A stretch of 64,000 bases of DNA from an uncultured Maricaulis sp. (GTDB taxonomy: Bacteria; Pseudomonadota; Alphaproteobacteria; Caulobacterales; Maricaulaceae): NCBI RefSeq assembly GCF_947259345.1, contig NZ_CAMYLS010000003.1, forward strand, positions 1 to 64,000, in the 5' to 3' direction. Numbering within the stretch: the first letter of the stretch is position 1; each line of letters starts with the position of its first letter. The position numbers and the translations under genes were made by a program. A model generated the notes under the pieces. That model was not told the origin of the DNA, did no database searches, and saw only the letters and a list, made by a program, of their open reading frames with translations. Below are positions 17,750 to 26,189 of this stretch, piece after piece.

Positions 17750-18394
17750 TTGGTAGAAGATATCAAGTTGTCGATGACTTCGAGCAAGGTCAACTGGCCG
17801 TCGGTCATCCGCAATTTCCGGATGTCCAAACGCCTCAAGCAGGCGGCGTTGGCTGCGGATCTGGGGGTCACTCAGGCCATGATCTCGCGCTGGGAGAATG
17901 GTGACAGCGAACCGCCAGAACGGATCAAGCGCCGCATGGCGGAACTGGTTCAGGACGCCTTTGTCATCGCGCCGGCACCAACTTGGGTCGACCTGGTCTC
18001 GCTCAACCCCTCGGTCGAATTTGTCACCGACTCAATGGGCATGATCAAAGCCATCTCCCTGGGCGCACTCGATCTTTTTGGCATTCGCCGTAATGAGATT
18101 GAAGGTCGCAATATCCGCAATTTCCTCGGCGGGGATTTCACCGACGCGCTCGAGAAACTGCGCGCCGAAGGCATGTTCCAGAATAATCTCGCCTTTGCCC
18201 AGAGCATGGGCACGCTGGAAGTGAATGTGTCCTCCGGCATGCAATCGCTGCTGTGTGACTTCATCCACTGGCCGCGCATCTCCGAGGCCCGCACCGTCTA
18301 TTGCATCCACTCCGGCGCGACGCTGGACGAGAAGCGCTATGCCAAGCGCCTCGAAGAGCGCGGCGAGAAGGTTGTGGTGCGCCGGACCTTCTAG
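17750..18394 (+). CDS. HTH regulator with PAS-like sensor domain, paralogue 4
   Basis: About 214 residues: HTH (WPSVIRNFRMSKRLKQAALA, then GVTQAMISRWENG) and PAS-like domain (VEFVTDSMGMIKAISLGALD, EIEGRNIRNFLGGDF), with DFIHWPR and YCIHSGA near the end. I chose TTG at 17750 because AAGGGG lies 7 bases before it and the length then equals the other paralogues; ATG at 17774 is the alternative. The gap to the previous stop is 19 bases. It is the last gene of the tandem set. Confidence 0.8.
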   Translation: MVEDIKLSMTSSKVNWPSVIRNFRMSKRLKQAALAADLGVTQAMISRWENGDSEPPERIKRRMAELVQDAFVIAPAPTWVDLVSLNPSVEFVTDSMGMIKAISLGALDLFGIRRNEIEGRNIRNFLGGDFTDALEKLRAEGMFQNNLAFAQSMGTLEVNVSSGMQSLLCDFIHWPRISEARTVYCIHSGATLDEKRYAKRLEERGEKVVVRRTF

Positions 18395-18464
18395 AGGTCG
18401 TGGCGACAGGCGTTCCTCTCTGACATTTCGATCAGGTCTGATCGCCGGCCAGTCGCCGGGCCGG

Positions 18465-18884
18465 CTATTGCTGGCCGTGATAGGTCAATGTGTATTGACT
18501 GAATTGCTCCGGCAGCCAGCAGGTCCGCTCAGATGCCGCCGGAAGTGTTTCGCCGACTATGTAGTCCGGCCAGCGATCACACGTGCCGACAAGCGAGTAG
18601 GGGTCGATGATTGTCACCGTGATCTCGCCGGTCTCATTGTCCATTGTCCAGAAGCCCGGAAGATCGTCCGCCGTTCCGAGTTGAACACTGCCGGTGCTGG
18701 TCCCCCGGGTGGGGCTCGTGGTCGCGCTCGGACCACCAAACAGGAATTGCACGGTCGCGCCATCGGGGCCTGAGGCGGTGAAGTAATCATCGTCTTGCGG
18801 CATACTGAAATCTTGGGCCTGGGCCGTGCCCGCAAGCGCGAGTACAAGCCCGGCCAGGCTCAATGCCCGTGTCGATCCGTCCAT
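18465..18884 (-). CDS. Secreted protein of unknown function
   Basis: A 139-residue protein with a signal peptide (LSLAGLVLALAGTAQAQ, cleavage likely after AQA) and a mature part rich in Gly, Thr and Asp, with two cysteines (TCDRW and TCWLPE) that could form a disulfide in the periplasm. No family recognised. It stands alone, convergent with the HTH array. Confidence 0.65.
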   Translation of the reverse strand: MDGSTRALSLAGLVLALAGTAQAQDFSMPQDDDYFTASGPDGATVQFLFGGPSATTSPTRGTSTGSVQLGTADDLPGFWTMDNETGEITVTIIDPYSLVGTCDRWPDYIVGETLPAASERTCWLPEQFSQYTLTYHGQQ

Positions 18885-18990
18885 TTTTCCCTGTCTCCCC
18901 TGGCGGTTTTTCGGTGTGATCCTGACGCCCGGTGCTTAAGATTGTGTGCAACGGGTGGGGGCGTGCCTCCGGCTTGTCCGGCCATATAAG

Positions 18991-19020
18991 AAGGGCGGCA
19001 CCGCATGGCGGGCCGCCCTT
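18991..19020 (-). terminator. Hairpin downstream of the M28 peptidase gene
   Basis: AAGGGCGGC...GCCGCCCTT forms a strong stem 24 bases past the end of the minus-strand peptidase gene. The same stem sequence forms the terminator at 33577-33608. Here no T-run follows on the minus strand, so termination is only likely. Confidence 0.5.
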
Positions 19021-19043
19021 CCTACATCCGGATACCCGGCGAC

Positions 19044-20747
19044 CTACTCGCTGCGCTGTGCGTCACGCAGGGCGCGGAACTCATTGCCCTCATACCAGTT
19101 CGGCCAGGCGTCCGAATTGGCCAAGCGTGAGCCGACCGTGAAGAAGAGCGTCGTGTCCTCGACCATGCCCTCCATATTCCAGTCCTCGGAATATTCGTCG
19201 GCCGGACCGTGATAGCGATTGGCGCGATAGTCGGCACCGATGGCTTCACCGGCTTCGCGGCCGCCCTCACGCAGGTCAAACCCGCCATCGGCGTAGAGCA
19301 TCGGCACGCCCTGCTTGGCCAGCTCGATATGGTCGGACCGGTAGAAATACCCGGCCTCCGGATTGGGGTCCGGCACGATATAGCGATCCTGTTCGGCGGC
19401 GGCGTCGGTGAGGATATCCTCCAGTTCCGAAGCGCCGTGGCCGACCACGACGACGTCGCGGGCGCGGCCGGTGGGCAGGATCGCATCAATGTTGAGCCCG
19501 CCCACTGTCTGGTCAAAGGGTACGATCGGGTTCTCGCCATAATAGGCCGAGCCCAGCAGGCCGGATTCCTCGGCGGTCACGGCCAGGATCATCACCGATC
19601 GCTCGGCCGGGTTGGCGGCAAAGGCTTCGCCGATTTCCAGGATGGCGGCGGTGCCGGTCGCATTGTCGACGGCGCCGTTATAGAGGCCATCCTCGCCTTC
19701 GGGCACGTCGCGGATGCCGATATGGTCCCAATGCGCGGTGTAGAGCACGTATTCGTCCGGACGCGTCGTGCCCGGCACCACGCCGACCACATTGCGCGAC
19801 TCCATGGTCTCGGCCGAATTGACCAATTGGCCGGATGCGGTGAGGCCGGTCATCTCGACCGGGGTGAAGCCCGGCTCTGCGGCGGCAGCCGTGACGGCGT
19901 CGAAGTCCAATCCGGCGAGCTCGAACATCTGGCGGGCCCTGTCCTCAGTGACCCAGCTCTCGACATTGGCGAACTGGCCTTCACCCGGTTCACGGGCGAG
20001 GTCGAGCTGGGTGCCACTCCAGGAGCCGGAGACGACATTCCAGCCATAGGAGGCCGGGGCGGTCTGGTGGATCAGGATGACGGCCGCCGCGCCCTGGCGG
20101 GCCGCTTCCTCATACTTGTAGGTCCAGCGCCCGTAATAGGTCATGGCATTGCCATTGAAGAGGCCGCTGTCGGGATTGGCATAGCCGGGATCATTCACCA
20201 GCATGACCACGGTCCGGCCCTCGACATCGAGGTCGGCATAATCATCCCAGCCATATTCCGGCGCCACGACGCCATAGCCGACAAAGACCAGATCGCTGTC
20301 CTCGACGCTGATGTCAGAGGCGTTGAGCTTGGACCAATAAACGATGTCCTCGTTCATGCTCAGGCCGAGCGGCTCGCCTTCGAAAGACACGTCGAAGCTT
20401 GATTGCTCCGCGTCCAGGCTGACGGCGAGCAGGGAGACGGGTTGGAAATAGCTGCCCTCATAACCCGGTTCGAGACCGATCCGGGCCATCTCGTCGGCGA
20501 TCCACTGACTGGCGGCGATCCCGCCGGGCGTGGCCGGAGCGCGACCCTCGAAGGAATCATCGGCCAGGGTGGCGATGCGATGACGCAGGTCCGCCTCATT
20601 GATTGCCGCGCCGGTCATGCTTTCGGTATGCGCGCCGGTCGTCTCGGTCGCGGTGTCGGCCATGGTGTCCGTGCCGGTCTCGGCAGACGGAGAGCAGGCG
20701 ACGACCGCGAGGCCGATCAGCGCTGCAGGAAATCCGGTATGTTTCAT
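19044..20747 (-). CDS. M28-family zinc aminopeptidase-like lipoprotein
   Basis: A 567-residue exported peptidase. The N-terminus is a lipoprotein signal with Cys18 in LAVVACSP, followed by a Thr/Glu-rich linker. The M28 metal ligands are visible: AHWDHIG (His/Asp), GAVDNATG (Asp), TAEESGLLGS (Glu-Glu), GLNIDAI (Asp) and YRSDHIELAKQGVP (His). A PA-like insert lies between the linker and the catalytic domain (about residues 130-270). It probably trims peptides in the periplasm or at the outer membrane. It diverges from the MFS gene. Confidence 0.9.
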   Translation of the reverse strand: MKHTGFPAALIGLAVVACSPSAETGTDTMADTATETTGAHTESMTGAAINEADLRHRIATLADDSFEGRAPATPGGIAASQWIADEMARIGLEPGYEGSYFQPVSLLAVSLDAEQSSFDVSFEGEPLGLSMNEDIVYWSKLNASDISVEDSDLVFVGYGVVAPEYGWDDYADLDVEGRTVVMLVNDPGYANPDSGLFNGNAMTYYGRWTYKYEEAARQGAAAVILIHQTAPASYGWNVVSGSWSGTQLDLAREPGEGQFANVESWVTEDRARQMFELAGLDFDAVTAAAAEPGFTPVEMTGLTASGQLVNSAETMESRNVVGVVPGTTRPDEYVLYTAHWDHIGIRDVPEGEDGLYNGAVDNATGTAAILEIGEAFAANPAERSVMILAVTAEESGLLGSAYYGENPIVPFDQTVGGLNIDAILPTGRARDVVVVGHGASELEDILTDAAAEQDRYIVPDPNPEAGYFYRSDHIELAKQGVPMLYADGGFDLREGGREAGEAIGADYRANRYHGPADEYSEDWNMEGMVEDTTLFFTVGSRLANSDAWPNWYEGNEFRALRDAQRSE

Positions 20748-20963
20748 CTCAACCCCCTAAGACTTATTGGGCTTGGCCCGTTTCTGTGCAACATCGTGCA
20801 TTCGTCACGTCGTGGTGCAAGCTATCGCACTCAGGCGCGGCATGGAAATCGGGTTTGACCAAACCTGAATGACCATTCATGTTTGCGTCGACGGAGAGCG
20901 ACGCATTGCACGACCGCATATCGCACGGTCAAAAATGACCGGCAGGCCTTGAGGGGAGAGATC

Positions 20964-22700
20964 ATGGCGAATGAAAGTGGGGGAGGCGCATCCGGTGCCA
21001 CCCAGAAAGCAAGTGCCGGCTATCGCAGTCTGGTCATGCTTCTGCTGTTTCTGGTTTATGCGTTCAACTTCCTGGACCGCCAGATCATTTCCATCCTCGC
21101 CATTCCGATCAAGGAAGACCTCGGCCTGACCGATGAGCAGCTCGGCCTGCTCGGCGGTATCGCCTTTGCGGTTCTTTATTCCACGCTGGGTGTCCCGATC
21201 GCCTGGTTCGCCGACCGTATGAGCCGGACCTGGATCATGACGGTCGCGCTGACCGTCTGGAGCGGATTTACTGCGCTGAGTGGCTTCGCCCAGAACTTCA
21301 CCCAGCTCTTCCTGGCGCGGGTCGGTGTCGGCATTGGTGAAGCCGGCGGTGTTGCCCCGGCCTATACGATCATCGCCGACTATCACCCGCCTGCCGAGCG
21401 CTCGCGGGCCCTGGCCATCTACTCGCTCGGCATTCCTGTCGGCTCCGCTTTCGGCGTCATCGCCGGCTCGCAGATCGCCGGCGGCGGCATTTCCGATGCG
21501 CTCGATTGGCGATCCGCCTTCTTCATCGTGGGTATTGCCGGGATTGTGCTCGCGCCGATCTTCAAGCTGATCGTGAAAGAACCCACGCGCGGCCAGTTCG
21601 ACAGTGTTCCGACCCAGAAAGCCGAGAGCAAACAGCTTGTCGGCGTCTACTCCGACCGCAAGACACGCATTCTCTCCATTGCGGGCGCAGTCATTTTCGC
21701 GCTGCCAAGCCTGTTGTCGATCTTCAACATCCTCGTCTTTGGTGCGACATCGATCCAGTCCGTCCCCCTGCTCGCCGGCGCCGCCCTTGTCGGTGCCGTG
21801 TCCGGCTGGATGGGCGGGCGCTGGGTTGCCCGTACAACCAGCCCGGCCATGTTGATGATCGGCCTTGCCGTCCTGATGCCGCTGTCCGCCCTGGTCGCCT
21901 GGATCGTTCCGGCGCTGGGCGGGGCCGGCTTTGGTACCGCCGCTATCGGCTGGCTGATCGGTCATGTCGTGGTCGGTGGTCTCCTGGGCGCGTTTTTCGC
22001 GGCCTTCCGGGACTTCATGTCGCTGGCCCTCGAAAAGCCGAGCTTCTGGTTGATGATCCTGGGCGCCTCGGCCTCCTCGATGATGGGCTATGGCGTCTTC
22101 TTCTGGCTGCCCTCCTTCTTCTCGCGCAGCTTCCAGCTCGGTCTGGTCGAGACCGGCTGGCTGTTCGGCGGCGTTCTCTTTGTGGCCGGCAGTCTGGGGA
22201 TTTTCCTCGGTGGCGTGATGGGCGATCTGATGGGCAAGTCCAAGCGCTCGGCCTTCGCCACGGTTCCGGCGATCGCCTTCCTGCTCAGCGCTCCGCTCTA
22301 CTGGGCCGGCATCATGGCGCCGTCGCCGCTTCTGGCCGTGATCATCCTCTTCATCCCGACCGCGCTGGGCCTTGCCTGGCTGGGACCGGTCCTGTCGGCC
22401 TTCCAGCACCTGATGCCGCCGCACATGCGCACGAGTGCCTCCTCGGTCTTCCTGTTGATCAACAACCTGCTTGGCATTGGCGGCGGGGTCTATGTGCTCG
22501 GCCGGGTCTCCACCGTGCTGCAGCCGACCTTCGGCGATGGCTCGCTGCGCATCTCGATCGTGATCGGGGCCTGTCTCTACCTGGTTGCGGCCTTCTTCAT
22601 GTTCTGGGCCGCGCGCTATCTGGCCCGGGATTGGGAGGGCGATGGTGAGACCGTGCCCGTTCCGCAAGTGGAACCGCCTTCGGAGGCCGAACCGTCCTGA
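20964..22700 (+). CDS. MFS transporter (spinster-like)
   Basis: A 578-residue inner-membrane transporter. N-terminal features fit the major facilitator fold: FLDRQIISILAIPIKEDLGL, GVPIAWFADRMSRTWIM (loop 2-3 motif), and RVGVGIGEAGGVAPAYTIIA as seen in the spinster-type group. It is longer than the usual 420-450 residues, with a loop near residues 195-260 and extra membrane segments. ATG at 20964 follows GAGGGGAGAG; the longer upstream frame lacks such a site. Substrate unknown. It overlaps the next gene by one base (TGATG). Confidence 0.85.
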   Translation: MANESGGGASGATQKASAGYRSLVMLLLFLVYAFNFLDRQIISILAIPIKEDLGLTDEQLGLLGGIAFAVLYSTLGVPIAWFADRMSRTWIMTVALTVWSGFTALSGFAQNFTQLFLARVGVGIGEAGGVAPAYTIIADYHPPAERSRALAIYSLGIPVGSAFGVIAGSQIAGGGISDALDWRSAFFIVGIAGIVLAPIFKLIVKEPTRGQFDSVPTQKAESKQLVGVYSDRKTRILSIAGAVIFALPSLLSIFNILVFGATSIQSVPLLAGAALVGAVSGWMGGRWVARTTSPAMLMIGLAVLMPLSALVAWIVPALGGAGFGTAAIGWLIGHVVVGGLLGAFFAAFRDFMSLALEKPSFWLMILGASASSMMGYGVFFWLPSFFSRSFQLGLVETGWLFGGVLFVAGSLGIFLGGVMGDLMGKSKRSAFATVPAIAFLLSAPLYWAGIMAPSPLLAVIILFIPTALGLAWLGPVLSAFQHLMPPHMRTSASSVFLLINNLLGIGGGVYVLGRVSTVLQPTFGDGSLRISIVIGACLYLVAAFFMFWAARYLARDWEGDGETVPVPQVEPPSEAEPS

Positions 22701-23572
22701 TGACTGACGCGAACTACACCGATCACCACTTCACCACGACGGATGGTCCGCGCATTCACTGGCGCGACTATCCGGCCGTGGGCCGGAAAACCGGCCTGCC
22801 GGTGATCTGCCTGCACGGCCTGACCCGCAATGTCCGTGATTTCGAGGACCTTGCGCCGATGATTGCGGGCCTGGCCCGGCGCGTCATCGTCGTCTCCGCC
22901 CGCGGGCGTGGCCTGTCTGACCATGACCCGGTCGCGGCGCGCTATCAGCCGCCGACTTATGCCGGCGACATTCTTGGTCTGATGGCGTCGATCGAGCTGC
23001 CGCGTGCGGTCTTTGTCGGCACGTCGATGGGCGGGTTGATGACCTTCATCATCGCCGGCCTCCAGCCCGAGCGCATCGCCGCCGCGGTGATCAATGATAT
23101 CGGGCCGGAGATCGCTCAGGCCGGCCTCGACCGGATCAAGTCGAATGTCGCCAGCCGGGATCCGGTGGACAGCTGGCAGGAGGCGGCTGCCCGCACCCGC
23201 CAGTCCAATCTCGCCGCCTTTCCCAAGCGGGCCGATGATGCGGATTTCTGGGATGATTTCGCGCGCAAGACCTGGGTTGAGCGTGAGGATGGAAAGATCG
23301 CGCTCGCCTATGATGGCGCGCTGGTCGAACAGATGGAGGGCGATGCCCCGCTGCCGGATTTGTGGGCGTTCTGGACGCCCTTCGCGGACATCCCCACCCT
23401 GGTTGTGCGCGGCGGTATCTCCGACCTTCTGACGCCGCAGACCGTGGCCGAGATGAAGCGGCAAAAGCCGGACTTGCGCACGGTAGACGTGCCCAATGTC
23501 GGGCATGCGCCCTTCTTGACCGAGCCGGAGGCCTGGACTGCGATCAAGGCCTTGCTCGCCGATTGCGACTGA
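22700..23572 (+). CDS. Alpha/beta-fold hydrolase
   Basis: A 290-residue cytoplasmic hydrolase: oxyanion-side LPVICLHGLTRN, nucleophile elbow GTSMGG (Ser near residue 110), acid in RGGISDLLT and His in NVGHAPFL complete the triad. Translational coupling to the MFS gene suggests a substrate brought in by that transporter, perhaps an ester or lactone; this is inference. The stop directly abuts the convergent phosphatase gene. Confidence 0.87.
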   Translation: MTDANYTDHHFTTTDGPRIHWRDYPAVGRKTGLPVICLHGLTRNVRDFEDLAPMIAGLARRVIVVSARGRGLSDHDPVAARYQPPTYAGDILGLMASIELPRAVFVGTSMGGLMTFIIAGLQPERIAAAVINDIGPEIAQAGLDRIKSNVASRDPVDSWQEAAARTRQSNLAAFPKRADDADFWDDFARKTWVEREDGKIALAYDGALVEQMEGDAPLPDLWAFWTPFADIPTLVVRGGISDLLTPQTVAEMKRQKPDLRTVDVPNVGHAPFLTEPEAWTAIKALLADCD

Positions 23573-24205
23573 TCAGCTGAAATAGCGCGTGATCACGGCC
23601 GCATTCGGCGCCTCATTCCAGCAGATCCGCGTGCCGGTTTTGCCGTCAAAGAATGCCCCGCACACATGCCCGGTCTTGACCTTGGCATTGGCGTCTGTGC
23701 CGTCGAGGGCGGCGTGCATATAGCGCAATATGCCGTTCGAGGTGATGACCACGGCGAGGCCGTCCGTCTTGGCGGCGTCGGCCATGGCGGCGAGGGCATT
23801 GGCTTTCAGCGTGTCGTCCGAGGGTGACCAGTCGACCCCGCCCGGCCTCGTATGGCGCTTGTCCCAGCAATCGAGTGTGTCCGGGCCGAACTCGGCGATG
23901 ATCTCGTCATTGGTCTTGCCGCCCCAGGACCCGTAATCGATCTCGGTCAGGCGCGGGTCGATCTCGACCGATCCCGCAAAACCGGTCAGCTCAGCCACGA
24001 TCTCTGCGGCGCGGCGCGTGCGCTTCAGCGGGCCGCAAATGAGGCGGGCCGGGGTCAGCCGGGTTGCGGCAAGGGCTTCAGCCAGCGCGCGGGCCTGGGC
24101 CTCCCCGCTCTCGACCAGGGGCAGGTCTTCCTTCGCACCGACCCAGACCGGCGTGTCGCCAGGGCCGAATGTATTGCCGTGGCGGGCGAGCAGGACGCGT
24201 CCCAT
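23573..24205 (-). CDS. Histidine phosphatase family protein
   Basis: A 210-residue phosphatase of the phosphoglycerate-mutase-like branch: catalytic RHGN (His9) near the N-terminus, CGPLKRTRRAA, ERDYG-like LTEIDYGSWGG and second catalytic region VVITSNGILRY, where the usual His is Asn. The ATG overlaps the kdsB stop by one base, so the two are coupled. It could act on a sugar phosphate linked to lipopolysaccharide, but this rests only on position. Confidence 0.82.
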   Translation of the reverse strand: MGRVLLARHGNTFGPGDTPVWVGAKEDLPLVESGEAQARALAEALAATRLTPARLICGPLKRTRRAAEIVAELTGFAGSVEIDPRLTEIDYGSWGGKTNDEIIAEFGPDTLDCWDKRHTRPGGVDWSPSDDTLKANALAAMADAAKTDGLAVVITSNGILRYMHAALDGTDANAKVKTGHVCGAFFDGKTGTRICWNEAPNAAVITRYFS

Positions 24206-24984
24206 CAGACCAGCTCCCCTTCGCGCTGGATGATCGCCTCGACCCGGACCGCGTCTTCCGGCGAGTCCACCGACCAGGCCGAGCGACCGCGATAATCAGT
24301 CAGCACGATGCGGATCGGGATTCCGTTTTCCAGAGCCCGCAATTGTTCCAGGCTTTCGGTCAGCTCGAAAGGCGTCGGGTCGAGCGCGACCAGCTGTTCC
24401 AGCGTCTCGCGGCGATAGCCGTACAGGCCGATATGCTGGTAGGTCGGCGCGCCTTCATCCGGCTTGCGGCGGAAGGGGATGACATTCTTGGAGAAATACA
24501 TCGCGTCCATGGCCTTGTTGAAGACAACGGTTGTGCCGGACGCGGACCCCTTCGCCTTGTCGGCGCGCATGCGGGCTTCGGTGTCTTTCGGAAGGGCGAT
24601 GGCCGGTGTCGCCATTTGCAGGGATGGGTCGGCACGCAGCGTCTCGGCCACACCGCCAATCACCCAAGGCGGAATGAGCGGGGCATCGCCTTGCACATTG
24701 ATGATGATCTCGGCATCGCTCTTGAGGCGCCGGACCGCGTCCAGGGCGCGCTCGGTGCCATTGCGGCAGGCTTCGTTCGTCATCACGGCTTCGCCGCCGG
24801 CGGCGGTGACAGCGTCCATGATCCGCTCGTCATCGGTGGCGACCACGACACGGTCGACACCCTCGGCCGCGGCGGCAATGCGCCAGACCCGCTCGATCAT
24901 CATCCGGCCGGCAATCTTCGCCAGCGGCTTGCCGGGAAAGCGGGTGGAACCGTAACGGGCGGGAATGACGGCGAGAACGGACAT
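24205..24984 (-). CDS. kdsB: 3-deoxy-manno-octulosonate cytidylyltransferase (variant motifs)
   Basis: A 259-residue nucleotidyltransferase: AVIPARYGSTRFPGKPL CTP-binding start, VVATDDERI, NGTERALDA, NVQGDAPLIPP, YFSKNVIPF, HIGLYGYR and SVDSPEDAVRV, all at KdsB positions. It would activate Kdo for lipid A core synthesis. Two residues are unusual: CRNGTER replaces HxSGTER, and QGDAP replaces QGDEP, although the Mg-binding Asp residues remain. Other alphaproteobacteria also vary the Glu, so the call stands, but a modified Kdo substrate cannot be excluded. Confidence 0.85.
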   Translation of the reverse strand: MSVLAVIPARYGSTRFPGKPLAKIAGRMMIERVWRIAAAAEGVDRVVVATDDERIMDAVTAAGGEAVMTNEACRNGTERALDAVRRLKSDAEIIINVQGDAPLIPPWVIGGVAETLRADPSLQMATPAIALPKDTEARMRADKAKGSASGTTVVFNKAMDAMYFSKNVIPFRRKPDEGAPTYQHIGLYGYRRETLEQLVALDPTPFELTESLEQLRALENGIPIRIVLTDYRGRSAWSVDSPEDAVRVEAIIQREGELV

Positions 24985-25080
24985 GGGCGATCCTCAAATC
25001 CAGTGATGACCGGCTTGTTCCACACACACGCCGCAATTTCCACTCCCCTTCAAAGGTGACAGGGCTGGATGCTGGAATTT

Positions 25081-25101
25081 TCCGTGCGCGGCGTGCACGG
25101 A
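25081..25101 (+). promoter_or_regulatory. Leader hairpin upstream of the arginine genes
   Basis: TCCGTGC-GCGGCGT-GCACGGA forms a 7-bp perfect stem 75 bases before the acetylornithine carbamoyltransferase start. It is the only clear structure in the 190-bp gap and could influence the operon's leader; no T-run follows. Confidence 0.3.
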
Positions 25102-25175
25102 TGTCCTAGAGAGTGCGGGCGTGAGGCTTGGCCTGCGCACAGTTTCACCCCTCAACCCGCCAGCAAGGACCGGAC

Positions 25176-26189
25176 ATGCGCCATTTCCTTTCGACCGCAG
25201 ATTGGACCCGCAACGAACTTCAGGGGCTGCTCGACCGAGCCAGTGCCTTCAAGTCCGGGGCGGTGAGCCGATCGCTCGAAGGCAAGTCGGTCGCCCTTGT
25301 CTTCTTCAATCCGTCCCTGCGCACCCGGTCGTCCTTTGATATCGGCACTCACCGTCTGGGCGGGCACGCCATCGTGCTCGATGCCAAGGGCGCGACCTGG
25401 CCGATGGAATTCGGGGATGGCGCCGTCATGGACGGGGATGAGGAAGAGCATGTCCGCGAGGCGGCCCGTGTCCTGTCGACCTATGTCGACCTGATCGCCA
25501 TTCGCTGCTTCCCGCATTTCAAGGACTGGCAGTCCGAGCGCGAGGATCCGATGATCCAGGCTTTCGCCCGGCATGCGACGGTTCCGGTCATCAATATGGA
25601 GACTATCGTCCACCCCTGTCAGGAGTTGGCCCACATGCTGGCGCTGCAGGAGCGCATGGGGCCGATCGCCGGCAAGACTTATCTCCTGACCTGGGTGCCG
25701 CATCCCAAACCGCTGAACACAGCCGTGGCCAATTCCTCGCTGCTGATCGCCTCCAAATTCGGCGCCAATGTCCGCATCCTGGTGCCGGACGAGGTCTACC
25801 GCCTGGACGAGCGCTATATGTCCTCGGCCGAACAGTTCACCGCCGAGGGCGGCGGGTCGGTCAGCCTGACGACCGATGTCGAGGCCGCCTATGATGGCGC
25901 CGATGTGGTCTATGCCAAGAGCTGGGGGGCGTTGCCCTTCTATGGCAATTGGGATGCCGAAGCGCCTTATCGGGCCAAGGGCGCCGATTTCATGATCACG
26001 CCCGAGAAAATGGCGCTGACCAATGAGGCCGCCGTCAGCCACTGCCTGCCGATGCGGCGCAATGTGAAGATTGCCGATGCCGTGGTCGACAGTCCGGCCT
26101 TCATGGGGATTGAGGAGGCGGCCAATCGCCTGCCGGTCCAGATGGCCGTGATGGAAGCCCTCGCCCAGCAGGCGGGAGGGGTGGAATGA
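25176..26189 (+). CDS. argF': N-acetylornithine carbamoyltransferase
   Basis: This 337-residue enzyme carbamoylates N-acetylornithine, as in Xanthomonas, instead of ornithine. Family marks are FFNPSLRTRSSFD (carbamoyl phosphate), WPMEFGDGAVMDGDEEEHV, INMETIVHPCQELAHM, TWVPHPKPLNTAVANS, YAKSWGALPFYGNW and SHCLPMRRNVK, whose lysine is carboxylated in the Xanthomonas enzyme. A Glu in EEEH at the position that sets acetyl rather than succinyl specificity supports the acetylated substrate. ATG at 25176 follows AAGGA by 7 bases. It overlaps the next gene (ATGA). Confidence 0.93.
   Translation: MRHFLSTADWTRNELQGLLDRASAFKSGAVSRSLEGKSVALVFFNPSLRTRSSFDIGTHRLGGHAIVLDAKGATWPMEFGDGAVMDGDEEEHVREAARVLSTYVDLIAIRCFPHFKDWQSEREDPMIQAFARHATVPVINMETIVHPCQELAHMLALQERMGPIAGKTYLLTWVPHPKPLNTAVANSSLLIASKFGANVRILVPDEVYRLDERYMSSAEQFTAEGGGSVSLTTDVEAAYDGADVVYAKSWGALPFYGNWDAEAPYRAKGADFMITPEKMALTNEAAVSHCLPMRRNVKIADAVVDSPAFMGIEEAANRLPVQMAVMEALAQQAGGVE

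Noticed and set aside
24205-24984. kdsB called as a pseudogene because of changed motifs
   Set aside because: The frame is full length, the metal-binding aspartates are kept and the gene is translationally coupled to its neighbour.
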